From: a virus
Strand: one strand, 5' to 3'
DNA: 64,000 nt
Virus record (IMG/VR): IMGVR_UViG_3300012147_000007
Coordinates: 1-64,000 of that record
Part shown: positions 6,829 to 14,012 of the stretch, piece after piece
How positions within the stretch are numbered: the stretch's first letter is position 1
Layout of the letters: each line of letters starts with the position of its first letter
The notes under the pieces: generated by a model
Database searches by the model: none
The model's input: the letters and a program-made list of their open reading frames with translations, nothing else
What the model was told of the DNA's origin: nothing
Made by a program: the position numbers and the translations under genes

Positions 6829-6900
6829 CGACTCCAACGGGGCTCGAACCCATAACAAATGATTAACAGTCAAACGTGATACCAATTTCACCATAGAGTC
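6829..6900 (-). tRNA. tRNA-Asn(GTT), second copy
   Basis: Acceptor GACTCTA/TGGAGTC, G73, anticodon loop CTGTTAA (GTT). The outer two pairs of the anticodon stem are T-T mismatches. Confidence 0.78.
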
Positions 6901-6949
6901 ATATTTCAAATTTTAAGATTCTGAACGTTTCTCAAAAACCTTTGGACAC

Positions 6950-6978
6950 AAAAAAAGCCCGACCTATTGGCCGAGCTT
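6950..6978 (-). terminator. Rho-independent terminator
   Basis: Minus-strand AAGCTCGGCC-AATA-GGTCGGGCTT followed by a run of T. It ends the micro-ORF transcript started at 7166-7203. Confidence 0.88.
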
Positions 6979-7004
6979 CTGTATATTTTAAATTGTACTT
7001 GTGA

Positions 7005-7115
7005 TTAAATTAGTTCATCACTTCCATTTTTGCTTATACATAGCTCGACCATACCATTTTGCTTTTTATTGCAAATCGTATTATTAATCGTTGTATGTAT
7101 ATTTAATGAGTACAT
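7005..7115 (-). CDS. Micro-ORF, 36 aa
   Basis: Short ORF starting MYSLNIHTTINNTICNKK at 7115 and ending TAA at 7005. It lies between a strong host-type promoter (7166-7203) and a terminator (6950-6978), so the unit is transcribed by itself. The promoter region is nearly duplicated at 21.57-21.60 kb. Function unknown; it may instead be a small RNA. Confidence 0.45.
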   Translation of the reverse strand: MYSLNIHTTINNTICNKKQNGMVELCISKNGSDELI

Positions 7116-7165
7116 TGTGTTTCTTTTTTCTAAATAGTAATTAAAAATTCTTTTTTTGTTTTCTT

Positions 7166-7203
7166 CTACGCAAATATATAACTTTTGTTCTATTAAATCC
7201 AAA
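7166..7203 (-). promoter_or_regulatory. Bacteroidota-type promoter with GAACA element
   Basis: Minus strand: TTTG, 21 nt including GAACAAAAG, then TATATTTG followed by CGTAG. It matches the Bacteroidota consensus TTTG-N19-21-TAnnTTTG exactly and is nearly identical to the promoter at 21567-21604. Confidence 0.85.
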
Positions 7204-7294
7204 TCTTTTTTAAAGAAATATTGAAAATAATTCGTAACTGCTTGATAATCAAATAAAAAGGGAGTAAACTTTTTTTCACTCCCTTTCAATTATT

Positions 7295-7594
7295 TTACCT
7301 GTTTGGCTGTGGTCTACGTGTCCACGTTCCATTTTCAAGTCTGTAAACTCCTTGTTTAACCCATTTCTCCCAGCCGTTAGATTTGATTTTGAAGTGGTCC
7401 TCCAAGTGTGATACAGTAAAATTCCAGGATTCGAATCGACCTAAGCCTGATTCATCTCTCGCTATCCTGATAGCCTCTTGTTCCGATTTCTCTCTTGTCC
7501 AAGCTTCTGGTGTAGAAGTTTCGATGTAGAAAGAGGGGGCACGATGGCCAGCGCTGTGCTGGGTATCCACCCTCCATAATCTTAGTTTATTCAT
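7295..7594 (-). CDS. Hypothetical protein, 99 aa
   Basis: Start at 7594, TAA stop. A Trp-rich soluble protein (FESWNFTV, NGWEKWVKQGVYRLENGTW) with a basic N-terminus. It looks like a real folded protein, but I do not recognise the family. It lies in a stretch of small leftward genes upstream of the first micro-ORF unit. Confidence 0.55.
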   Translation of the reverse strand: MNKLRLWRVDTQHSAGHRAPSFYIETSTPEAWTREKSEQEAIRIARDESGLGRFESWNFTVSHLEDHFKIKSNGWEKWVKQGVYRLENGTWTRRPQPNR

Positions 7595-7671
7595 AATATG
7601 AATTTAATCCATTGACTAAATCCAAGTTATGTGCTATCGAGGTAATATGTTTTTGTGTTCTTCATGCGTTT

Positions 7672-8406
7672 TTAAATAAGTATTTTTTTTGTAATCTCAT
7701 CCCAACGTGCCTCAAGCATTTTGCAATAAGCAATTTTATTTAGTCCATATGCACTAAGACCAAATGCGTCATTCATTTCTATAAGAAGCGTTTTTCCATC
7801 TGCAGTAACTCCGAAATCAATTGAGTAAGCCATTGGCTGAACTGCATAATCTCTTATTGCAGACTCAATAATACTATAATCTGGAGATATAGTAAAGTCC
7901 CCAGTATAATTCTTGCTCCCTATAAGACCTCCATTTAATACAAAACATCTATACTCTGTGACAAAATCAACACATTCTGACACTATCAAAGGAGTGTTCG
8001 GATTGCATCTAAGCTTCGCTTGCAACAAGTCATGCTTTGATTTAACTACATAACCAGTAAACAACTTATGCTGATATAGCGGCTTTATAAAGAAAGGAAA
8101 AGCTCCTTCTGTTTTAGAATATTCTTCAACATCTTTAAATTCCATTTCAAAAACTTTTCTTCCCATATATTCTGGAAGGTGGTGATGCGGATTATCTATC
8201 CTTGGCTGAAGTATGTGAAGCTCATCAAATATTTTTCTGATTGTATTGATTCCTCCTACAACAATTGGGTTTGTACTATGATTAATTTCCTCTGAATTTT
8301 CAAAACCAATCACTCTATATCCCATTTGCCCAAAACCAGCAGCGGCTTCATAACAGTTAACGCTTAAGAATTTATTCCCAGCTCTTTGTATATAGACTTC
8401 TCTCAT
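7672..8406 (-). CDS. ATP-grasp domain protein, R2K type, 244 aa
   Basis: ATP-grasp enzyme resembling the R2K clade found in phages and bacterial conflict loci. Visible features: PFFIKPLYQHKLFTGYVV (ATP-binding strand with Lys), SECVDFVTEYRCFVLNGGLIG (adenine/ribose-binding region), and DFGVTADGKTLLIEMNDAFGL (metal-binding E-x-N). ATP-grasp enzymes join a carboxylate to an amine or thiol through an acyl phosphate; R2K members are predicted to modify proteins or peptides. A second, divergent ATP-grasp lies at 23.6-24.4 kb. Confidence 0.8.
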   Translation of the reverse strand: MREVYIQRAGNKFLSVNCYEAAAGFGQMGYRVIGFENSEEINHSTNPIVVGGINTIRKIFDELHILQPRIDNPHHHLPEYMGRKVFEMEFKDVEEYSKTEGAFPFFIKPLYQHKLFTGYVVKSKHDLLQAKLRCNPNTPLIVSECVDFVTEYRCFVLNGGLIGSKNYTGDFTISPDYSIIESAIRDYAVQPMAYSIDFGVTADGKTLLIEMNDAFGLSAYGLNKIAYCKMLEARWDEITKKILI

Positions 8407-8420
8407 TATTCAAATTTAGT

Positions 8421-8457
8421 AAAAAAAGGGGGAAACTAAAATATTAATTTCCCCTTT
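8421..8457 (-). terminator. Rho-independent terminator
   Basis: Minus-strand GGGGAAATTA...TAGTTTCCCC followed by seven T, just downstream of the DUF3127 gene. Confidence 0.85.
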
Positions 8458-8474
8458 CTCTTATAAGATGGTTT

Positions 8475-8855
8475 TTAGAACGGTAAATCATCCGCAGCTT
8501 GAGCTCCTGGAGCTGCTACTGGCGTTTGGTTTACTGGGGCCTCTGTTGGCGCAGAAGCTGCCGCAGGAACACCTGCTTCAATTCTCCACATGTCAAGAGA
8601 GTTCCAATATCTTACGTTACCTTGAGCATCAGGTTTCCCTTCTCTACCTCTAAGGTTGTAGTGTACTGTTACATCACTTCCTACTGTGAATGTGCTCAAC
8701 GCATCGCACTTATCGTTTGTTGCTTGAACTGTGATATGTTGTGGGTATTGACTATCTGCATCAATAGTTACAACAAATTCTCTTACTTTAAAAGTATCAG
8801 AAATGTTTTTCACTTCGTTTAATACTTTAATTTTTCCTGTTAATTCATTAGACAT
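8475..8855 (-). CDS. DUF3127 OB-fold protein, SSB-like
   Basis: Resembles DUF3127, a small OB-fold family largely restricted to Bacteroidota. N-terminal beta-barrel (GKIKVLNEVKNISDTFKVRE, YPQHITVQATNDKCDAL), then an Ala/Pro-rich linker and the acidic tip DDLPF. The same last five residues end the true SSB at 58.7 kb, so both probably dock the same SSB-tail-binding partners. Predicted role: single-stranded DNA binding during replication. TAA stop. Confidence 0.8.
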   Translation of the reverse strand: MSNELTGKIKVLNEVKNISDTFKVREFVVTIDADSQYPQHITVQATNDKCDALSTFTVGSDVTVHYNLRGREGKPDAQGNVRYWNSLDMWRIEAGVPAAASAPTEAPVNQTPVAAPGAQAADDLPF

Positions 8856-8929
8856 AATCTTTCTTTTTTATTTTCTTTAAATTATTATATTTTAATATAC
8901 AGAATTCCAGTACTAAAATCAAGTATTTT

Positions 8930-9160
8930 TTACTTTTTTTTCACTTTTTTTTCTATTCCAAAATCATAATTATACCACGCCCTCTCGTGAAGGTAATATA
9001 AAACAAATTTTATGATTACATCTGCAGCTCCAATAGACAAACCAGCCTTAATATCTCCCGTAACTCCCCAAGCAAGAAAAAAACTTGTCAAGGATGCAAT
9101 TATTCTCCAAGTTATAGCTTTGAATAAATGTCTTTTCCTATCTATATTTGGTTTAGTCAT
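8930..9160 (-). CDS. DUF2061 membrane protein, 76 aa
   Basis: Two hydrophobic segments (WRIIASLTSFFLAWGVTG and AGLSIGAADVIIKFVLYYL) with the family motif YYLHERAWY and a lysine-rich tail: the DUF2061 pattern. In bacteria this family often accompanies sulfate-activation genes. Here it overlaps the end of a gene with an APS-kinase-like segment by eight bases. Function is not established. Confidence 0.8.
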   Translation of the reverse strand: MTKPNIDRKRHLFKAITWRIIASLTSFFLAWGVTGDIKAGLSIGAADVIIKFVLYYLHERAWYNYDFGIEKKVKKK

Positions 9161-9836
9161 TGATTAAGTATTTTGCCACATCCTCTTGGATTGATTCGTC
9201 TACAAGCTCTTTCCAGTCATCATTTCCATCAATGATTGATTGACGAATCTTTGTTGCCGAAATCCAAGCCAGGTTATCTGGTGGTGTAAACTCGTTTATT
9301 TCGTATCCAACACCACGACCATAATTAACAGACTCAATATCTGGAATTACCACAACTTCAACATCATCACCCTTTGCTTCATGATATTTTTCAATCATTG
9401 AAACCGTTTGTTCTGTTGTAAATGGATTCTTTTCATCTGGCTGAATGTCTCTTACCATTATAAGAGCTGGAATACCTTCGTCCAACTTTTGTTGAACCAA
9501 TGAAATATGCCCTTGATGGTAAGGCTGGTATCTTCCAACGAAAATAGCTCTCTTCTTATCTTTGTTTGGTGTTGGGTTTCCTCCATGGTTTTCTTTAGAC
9601 CACTTACTTGAATCTATTGGTTCCATGTTCATCTGCGTCAAAACTTTATCAACGCATTGCTCAACGCTAAACTTCCCAGCCTCTAAAACAATATCTGGAT
9701 TGTTTGGCTCTTCATACGGTGAGTCAATTCCTGTAAAATTAGGAATAATACCAGACCTTCTCGATATATAAACCAGAGAAAGCTCCTTTAAATCCGAAAG
9801 AGGCTGCTCCAGTTTCTTCACAACCCATCTCAACAA
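9153..9836 (-). CDS. APS-kinase fragment fused to a nucleotidyltransferase
   Basis: The first half carries the C-terminal part of an adenylylsulfate kinase (NFTGIDSPYEEPNNPDIVLE) without its P-loop. The second half is a complete adenylyl/NMN-type nucleotidyltransferase: FVGRYQPYHQGH (the GxxxPxxxGH signature) and ISATKIRQSI. The second domain could transfer AMP to NMN or a similar acceptor. The start is uncertain: the ORF upstream (9739-9921) contains a GLYIEK segment that aligns with APS kinase in another frame, so a frameshift may join the two. TGA stop. Confidence 0.75.
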   Translation of the reverse strand: MLRWVVKKLEQPLSDLKELSLVYISRRSGIIPNFTGIDSPYEEPNNPDIVLEAGKFSVEQCVDKVLTQMNMEPIDSSKWSKENHGGNPTPNKDKKRAIFVGRYQPYHQGHISLVQQKLDEGIPALIMVRDIQPDEKNPFTTEQTVSMIEKYHEAKGDDVEVVVIPDIESVNYGRGVGYEINEFTPPDNLAWISATKIRQSIIDGNDDWKELVDESIQEDVAKYLIND

Positions 9837-9921
9837 GTTGATTAAGCCTCTTTCTGGTTAGTTCATTACTTTCTTTTCCCATATGAGAAAACACAAACTC
9901 TTCAACTTCTATCTTGCTCAT
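9739..9921 (-). CDS. Small ORF overlapping the nucleotidyltransferase; possible N-terminus
   Basis: Starts MSKIEVEEFVFSHMGKES at 9921, just downstream of a promoter, and overlaps the next gene by 98 bases in another frame. Its C-terminal GLYIEKV matches where APS kinases have GLY(K)KAR, immediately before the NFTG segment read in the other frame. It is either a separate short protein or the frameshifted start of the gene at 9153. Confidence 0.5.
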   Translation of the reverse strand: MSKIEVEEFVFSHMGKESNELTRKRLNQLVEMGCEETGAASFGFKGAFSGLYIEKVWYYS

Positions 9922-9942
9922 ACTAAATTACTTTATAAAAAG

Positions 9943-9983
9943 TTATACGCAAAAAAAAGAGGAATGTTCTAAATTCCTCTTAT
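9943..9983 (-). promoter_or_regulatory. Composite terminator-promoter
   Basis: Minus strand reads AGAGGAATTTAGAACATTCC, then TCT, eight T, then GCGTATAAC. The hairpin AGAGGAAT/ATTCCTCT plus T-run is a good terminator for the secreted-protein gene upstream. The same bases supply GAACATT and GCGTATAA, the two elements of the phage promoter class, for the gene starting at 9921. Confidence 0.7.
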
Positions 9984-9989
9984 AATTTT

Positions 9990-10304
9990 TTAGCACCAGT
10001 ACCAATTTCCCCAAGTACATCTCCAGGCGTATCCAGAATAATGCTGAGTGTACCACCCGTTGTTGCCCCAAACGTATACATATCCGCTATATTGTTCTTG
10101 ATACCATGTTGTAGCTCTACACTTTCTTTTAACAATAGCATTTCCCCAATTGTCATATCCAACAATTACATTTTGCCACTGAGTCCAAGATTGACCTTGA
10201 TATTGATAAACTCTACCTGTAGACCAATTACTTTGTGCATCAGCTGCAAATGTCATACCCACAACAAGAGCAAGTGTCAGCATTAATTTTTTTAATAATT
10301 TCAT
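9990..10304 (-). CDS. Small secreted aromatic-rich protein, 104 aa
   Basis: A classical signal peptide (MKLLKKLMLTLALVVGMTFA, then ADAQ) is followed by a mature chain very rich in Trp, Tyr and Gln (WSTGRVYQYQGQSWTQWQNV; the end is WGNWYWC). It is predicted to be exported to the periplasm or surface. Such a protein is unusual in a phage; it may alter the host envelope or derive from a host gene. No family recognised. TAA stop. Confidence 0.7.
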   Translation of the reverse strand: MKLLKKLMLTLALVVGMTFAADAQSNWSTGRVYQYQGQSWTQWQNVIVGYDNWGNAIVKRKCRATTWYQEQYSGYVYVWGNNGWYTQHYSGYAWRCTWGNWYWC

Positions 10305-10359
10305 AATTTTATTTTTATAAATTTATAAAAAATAATAATAAAAATCAAATATTAAAAAA

Positions 10360-10881
10360 TTACTTTTCAGATTTCAATTTTATACCACAAGCTCTTTCAA
10401 ACATTTCATATTGCTTAATAACATTTTTCCACATTTTATTTTTCATACCTTTTCCCCATTTAGTATTGAATTCAGCAGAATCAAGAAACTTTCTTTGAGG
10501 TTTAACAAAATCTAAAAAATCAAGACCAATCTCACTCGATAAACCTGCGATATTTTGATGAATCCAATTATACTCAAAAACTTGCATTAAGTCAGCATCT
10601 CTAATTATACCTTGCCTAATGTTTAAATCTTTACCATCAATTTCATAAGGATATTGTGTAGCATCAATTATTTCATTAACTGAATCCAAGTCAACCTCAA
10701 TATCTTCAGATTCAATAAATAATTTTATTATTTTTTTTGAATTTTTAATATTTACATCATCCGTCTTCTTACCTCCTGAGTGATTTACATCATGAAAAAT
10801 GGCAGCTATTAATAACTCTCTTAATTCTTTTTCGCCAGAAACACCTTCCTCTATAGCTCCAATATAACAGTATTTCAACAC
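10360..10881 (-). CDS. HD-domain phosphohydrolase, probably frameshifted
   Basis: HD-superfamily metal-dependent phosphohydrolase: the HD doublet lies in AAIFHDVNHSGG and a further Asp in IIRDADLMQVF. The first conserved histidine segment, PYHNLNHLLTVL, is encoded upstream of the first ATG in the same frame, to about 10950, but no start codon is found there. The ORF at 10896-11075 ends in this region in another frame, so a one-base shift may have split a longer gene. Likely substrates are nucleotides or cyclic nucleotides. TAA stop. Confidence 0.7.
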   Translation of the reverse strand: MLKYCYIGAIEEGVSGEKELRELLIAAIFHDVNHSGGKKTDDVNIKNSKKIIKLFIESEDIEVDLDSVNEIIDATQYPYEIDGKDLNIRQGIIRDADLMQVFEYNWIHQNIAGLSSEIGLDFLDFVKPQRKFLDSAEFNTKWGKGMKNKMWKNVIKQYEMFERACGIKLKSEK

Positions 10882-10895
10882 TGTTAAAAGATGAT

Positions 10896-11075
10896 TTAAG
10901 TTATGATAAGGTTTATCGTTAGAATTGCTATTGATGATAATATATTTAAAAGCTTTTTAAGATAATCATATTTATCTATAATCTCAATTGCTTCTAATTT
11001 TGTGTCAACCTTTTTTTCTCCTTCATTTATAAAACCTCCTGTACCAGAAAAGTATCTGCATTCTTTGTTTTTCAT
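10896..11075 (-). CDS. Small ORF, possible N-terminus of the HD protein, 59 aa
   Basis: Starts MKNKECRYFSGTGGFINEG and continues EIIDKYDYLKKLLNILSS before ending out of frame (ILTINLIIT). The last in-register part, KKLLNILSS, is what would precede the PYHNLNHL motif of the HD protein. A minus-one shift near 10932 would join them. It could also be an independent small protein. Confidence 0.45.
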   Translation of the reverse strand: MKNKECRYFSGTGGFINEGEKKVDTKLEAIEIIDKYDYLKKLLNILSSIAILTINLIIT

Positions 11076-11123
11076 TCATTTATAATATTATAAAAATAAT
11101 GCATAAAAATCAAATATTTGGAC

Positions 11124-11160
11124 AAAAAAAAGGCTAAACAACTTTGAAGTTATTTAACCT
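11124..11160 (-). terminator. Terminator of the large non-coding RNA
   Basis: Minus strand GGTTAAATAACTT-CAA-AGTTGTTTAGCC followed by eight T: a long stable hairpin plus U-run marking the 3' end of the RNA that starts near 12165. Confidence 0.88.
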
Positions 11161-12165
11161 TTTTGGTTTTAAAAGCCTGAGTTTACAGCATTTATTAGCG
11201 TCCTTTAATGACCTTACCCACATCATCTTGCGGTTAATCAATGTATCCACGCACCCTTTCAGGTGGTATACGCCAGTCTCGATACCTATGGGGTATCATT
11301 CCTATCGTGCAATCTAACTCTGTATTTTCCACCTACACTATCTTGCCAGACATATGCGAGCTTTCGTTACAATCGACACCCACCTTGCGAGGATGAATGA
11401 CTCCCTGATTCTGCCGAAGCATCCAGGGTCTGAGAGACCTTTTAATATACACGCCCATGAGACTTTCACTTTTTTTCTGTTTATAGTAAAAACCAGCCAT
11501 GCCAAGGCTAATATATACTGCATGAGATATACAGTACGAAGAGACGTGCCCACAGGAGTGGTTTCATAACTTTTTGGTTACAAAATGCCACACGCCTCTC
11601 TGTTAGTCTATGCTGACCAACAATTAAACCCGAATTACTTTCTACGAATAGTTAAGTAACCAAATCCAAATGAGATGAAGCCCTTGCGTTTCTTACACGC
11701 TCGAACAACACAACTAAGCTTTTCCTTTTCATCAGCCGAAGCCAACTTTTTTTGCAAAATTTCTAATGCTCAACTACCATTTTTAATCTCATGATAGTTT
11801 ACCTTGTCCAGGTAAGTACTCACTTATTGCATAGGTGTCCAACAGAATAAATTCTGAAGGCGAGGGTGACACCCCCTTTTATAGCTTGTTACCAAACTTT
11901 ATCTTCCCACAAGGGGCTTGCAATGATTTTCATCACCACGAGACTCTACACAGCCTCAAAATGATTGTTATTTGAATTGTAAAAGCTGGTTCATGTTACA
12001 TAACCAATTTAAAAGCGAAGGACTCTGCTATATTTCATACAGTTGAATGTTTGTCCCATTCTCACTTTCCTCACTTACTCTTACTGTCGAATGGACCTAA
12101 ACATTTAGACCAATAACAATTTTTTCAATATTTTTAATTCAAAGAACGTTTCCTTTTGTCTTGCG
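11124..12165 (-). ncRNA. Large structured non-coding RNA, about 1.04 kb (GOLLD/ROOL-like candidate)
   Basis: About a kilobase with no convincing ORF, higher GC than its surroundings, its own Bacteroidota-type promoter and its own terminator. Local hairpins include GATACC...GGTATC, GGTCT...AGACC and GGGTG...CACCC. GOLLD and ROOL are known giant ornate RNAs that sit near tRNA genes in phages. Size and setting fit, but I cannot confirm the class by eye. Confidence 0.7.
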
Positions 12166-12171
12166 ACTCTG

Positions 12172-12202
12172 CAAAGCTAAACTATTTATTAACACAATGC
12201 AA
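12172..12202 (-). promoter_or_regulatory. Bacteroidota-type promoter for the large RNA
   Basis: Minus strand TTG, 20 nt, TAGCTTTG: an exact fit to the Bacteroidota consensus. It lacks the GAACATTT element, so it resembles a plain host promoter. The expected start is near 12165. Confidence 0.8.
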
Positions 12203-12230
12203 GCTTTTTTTAAAAAAAATAAAAACTTTT

Positions 12231-12869
12231 TTATTTTCTACCTTTTTCCCAACCTTGTTGAGTATGGTTTTCCAACTCATGTTTTTTTATTTTCTTGTTT
12301 TCTCCATCTCTGGTAATCCAACAAGTTCCATACTGAGAGTTCTTCCCCCCTTTTCCAAGACCCTTCTTTGATTCGCTCATCAATTTCTTTGTCTCTTCTG
12401 TATGACTCTTTCCACTCCAATCGTATTGCTTTACCTTGCCTAATACATGTAGTTTTTTCATATTTTTAGAAGCTTTTTCACTATGCCACTTAGCATACTC
12501 TTTATCTTCCTTTAATTTAATAGTATGTACTTTTCCTCCACGTTTACCACCTTTTGAAGAGGATTTAATATTTAAAAATCCACCTTGACCTCCAACCATA
12601 AGATTCATACAATCTTTTTTTGCAATCTCATTTAGGTTGACAACCTCCTCCTCTCTCCTCTTCAACTCTTCTCTGGAATCTAAAAACTCCAGTATTTCTC
12701 TCTCATGGTTTTCTTCACCATGCTTGTTTATGGAATATCTCAGTCTTTTTCCTGAACCCAAATAACCATCTTCTAAATTGTCTGTTGAGTGCATTCCAAT
12801 GTAATACTTGCCACTCAGCAAGTTTGTCGTCTTGTAAATGAAGTGAAACTTCTTTTCTTTTCTTGGCAT
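12231..12869 (-). CDS. GIY-YIG homing endonuclease, 212 aa
   Basis: N-terminal GIY-YIG nuclease: FIYKTTNLLSGKYYIGMHST gives the paired Y and YIG strands, followed by LGSGKRLRYSINKHG and the conserved Glu in HEREILEF. The C-terminus has NUMOD-type DNA-binding repeats (SEKASKNMKKL, HTEETKKLMSESKKG). It is a segG/hef-like mobile endonuclease. It sits beside the large non-coding RNA and a tRNA, and its ATG follows a CTATTTATC motif. Confidence 0.9.
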   Translation of the reverse strand: MPRKEKKFHFIYKTTNLLSGKYYIGMHSTDNLEDGYLGSGKRLRYSINKHGEENHEREILEFLDSREELKRREEEVVNLNEIAKKDCMNLMVGGQGGFLNIKSSSKGGKRGGKVHTIKLKEDKEYAKWHSEKASKNMKKLHVLGKVKQYDWSGKSHTEETKKLMSESKKGLGKGGKNSQYGTCWITRDGENKKIKKHELENHTQQGWEKGRK

Positions 12870-12885
12870 AACCTATCTGTTTAAA

Positions 12886-12894
12886 GATAAATAG
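12886..12894 (-). promoter_or_regulatory. Putative late-promoter motif
   Basis: Minus-strand GTACTATTTATCTTTAAA, about 17-25 bases before the GIY-YIG start. Confidence 0.4.
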
Positions 12895-12921
12895 TACAAA
12901 AAAGTACAAAATCGACTAAGG

Positions 12922-12993
12922 GAATCCATACGGGATTCGAACCCGTGCCTCCTGCCGAAAGGCAAGCGCTCTATCCGCTGAGCTAATGGACAC
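12922..12993 (-). tRNA. tRNA-like with shortened anticodon loop
   Basis: D arm (GCTC AGCGGATA GAGC) and T arm (ACGGG/CCCGT) are canonical. The anticodon arm is CTTGC-CTTTCG-GCAGG: a six-base loop, or a six-pair stem closed by TTTC. If decoding, the anticodon would be TTC (Glu). The first acceptor pair is T-T. Confidence 0.55.
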
Positions 12994-13076
12994 ATCACCT
13001 TAATATCGTTCTACTAAAACTATCTTCAGGCTCCATTCACAACATTAGTAGGGTTGCTTCAGGACTTTTTTTAAAG

Positions 13077-13176
13077 TGGCGAAGGGAGGATTCGAAACCT
13101 CCGACCCCCAATGCTGTCCATTCTTTCACAAGAACAACTAACACACTGGTGCTCTGACCAACTGAGCTACCTCGCC
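13077..13176 (-). tRNA. tRNA-like with insertion in anticodon loop, 100 nt
   Basis: Acceptor GGCGAGG/CTTCGCC and D arm are canonical; the T stem GGAGG/CCTCC has an eight-base loop. Between CCAGTG and CATTGG (anticodon stem) lie 30 nt that include hairpin TTCTT-GTGA-AAGAA, where seven are expected. It would need processing to decode. Confidence 0.5.
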
Positions 13177-13218
13177 AAATGATGATGTAGTCACTTACGC
13201 AGCAACACCATCAATTTT

Positions 13219-13605
13219 TTAGACTTTCAAAAAAGGCATAACCCCTTTCAATACATCTAAATGGGTCAAGATGACATTTGCATTAGCATCAGCTTTCAGC
13301 AGAACCTCAAGTGATGGATAATACGTTATATCTCTTTCTTCCATTTCCTCCCACCCATAACATGAACAGTGACCACCTGATACCGCAGCCTATTGCCCTG
13401 AGGCAGTGAACCCGTGTTGAGTAACCCACTCTTCGTAATCATCAAGTTGATAACCATCAGCCATTACAACCCATAGTACATCTCCTAAAGCGAATTGAAT
13501 TCTGTCGATGTTCTCAATACCTGTTTCCAAGTATTTAGGACCACCCCAGTTATTCATTCCTGCTTGAGCCGAAAGTGCTTCTTCAAATGTTTCAAATTTT
13601 TTCAT
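13219..13605 (-). CDS. Hypothetical protein with in-frame TAG at codon 72, 128 codons
   Basis: The ORF starts MKKFETFEEALSAQAGMNNW at 13605 and meets TAG at 13390-13392. The same frame then stays open for 56 more codons (SGGHCSCYGWEEME..., then YYPSLEVLLKAD) to a TAA at 13219. The GHCSCYGWE motif looks like a genuine conserved metal-binding or catalytic segment, so I annotate the read-through product. A tRNA with anticodon CTA at 43.9 kb could decode the TAG. A 370-base structured leader precedes the gene. Confidence 0.75.
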
Positions 13606-13973
13606 GATAATATCTTTTTTAGTTAGTATTAGACTTTTCCTAAAATATTATCGCTTCCTTATTTAAAGTTTGAAGAAATACGCTTCAGCAACAACTTGGT
13701 CTTCTGTTTGAGCGCAACGTTAATTACAAGCAAATCGTAATACACCTTGTTATTGCTGAATATTTTTAATTTTCAATATGTCAATGAACTTTTAGAACCG
13801 TTGTTCTAAAAAAACAAAACGCTTTGAAAGATGTAACCTTAGTCCCTTCTGCCCTATTCTGGCGGGAGCCTGAGAATGTGTTCTTATGGTACAGTCCATC
13901 GGCCTTAGTCACTCTATCGTGAGCTTTTCTTAATCTCGTCACCGAGGTATTTCGTTTTGTTTTCTGTTTCTTT
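13606..13973 (-). ncRNA. Structured leader or non-coding RNA, about 370 nt
   Basis: Transcribed from the promoter at 13981-14012 toward the gene starting at 13605, with no terminator seen between. The distal part is GC-rich with short complementary segments; the proximal part has a long-range pairing, TTCAGCAA(TAA)CAA with TTGTTGCTGAA. It could be a regulatory leader, a riboswitch or an RNA cut from the mRNA. It matches no class I know. Confidence 0.6.
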
Positions 13974-13980
13974 ATACGGG

Positions 13981-14012
13981 CAAAGATATATAATGTTCTA
14001 CTAATTACCAAA
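13981..14012 (-). promoter_or_regulatory. Bacteroidota-type promoter
   Basis: Minus strand TTTG, exactly 20 nt (containing GAACATTA), TATCTTTG: a perfect match to the Bacteroidota consensus. It drives the structured leader. Confidence 0.85.

Noticed and set aside
7005-7289. 94-aa ORF starting at 7289
   Set aside because: It would run across the promoter at 7166-7203; only the part after 7115 is kept as a micro-ORF. The same applies to the 79-aa ORF at 21364-21603.
11338-11569. Short ORFs inside the 11.1-12.2 kb region on both strands
   Set aside because: They are short and overlap on opposite strands, lack protein-like composition, and lie within a region with its own promoter, terminator and RNA hairpins.
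13606-13973. tmRNA, RNase P RNA or 6S RNA
   Set aside because: None of the conserved core sequences of these RNAs could be found in the leader on either strand.
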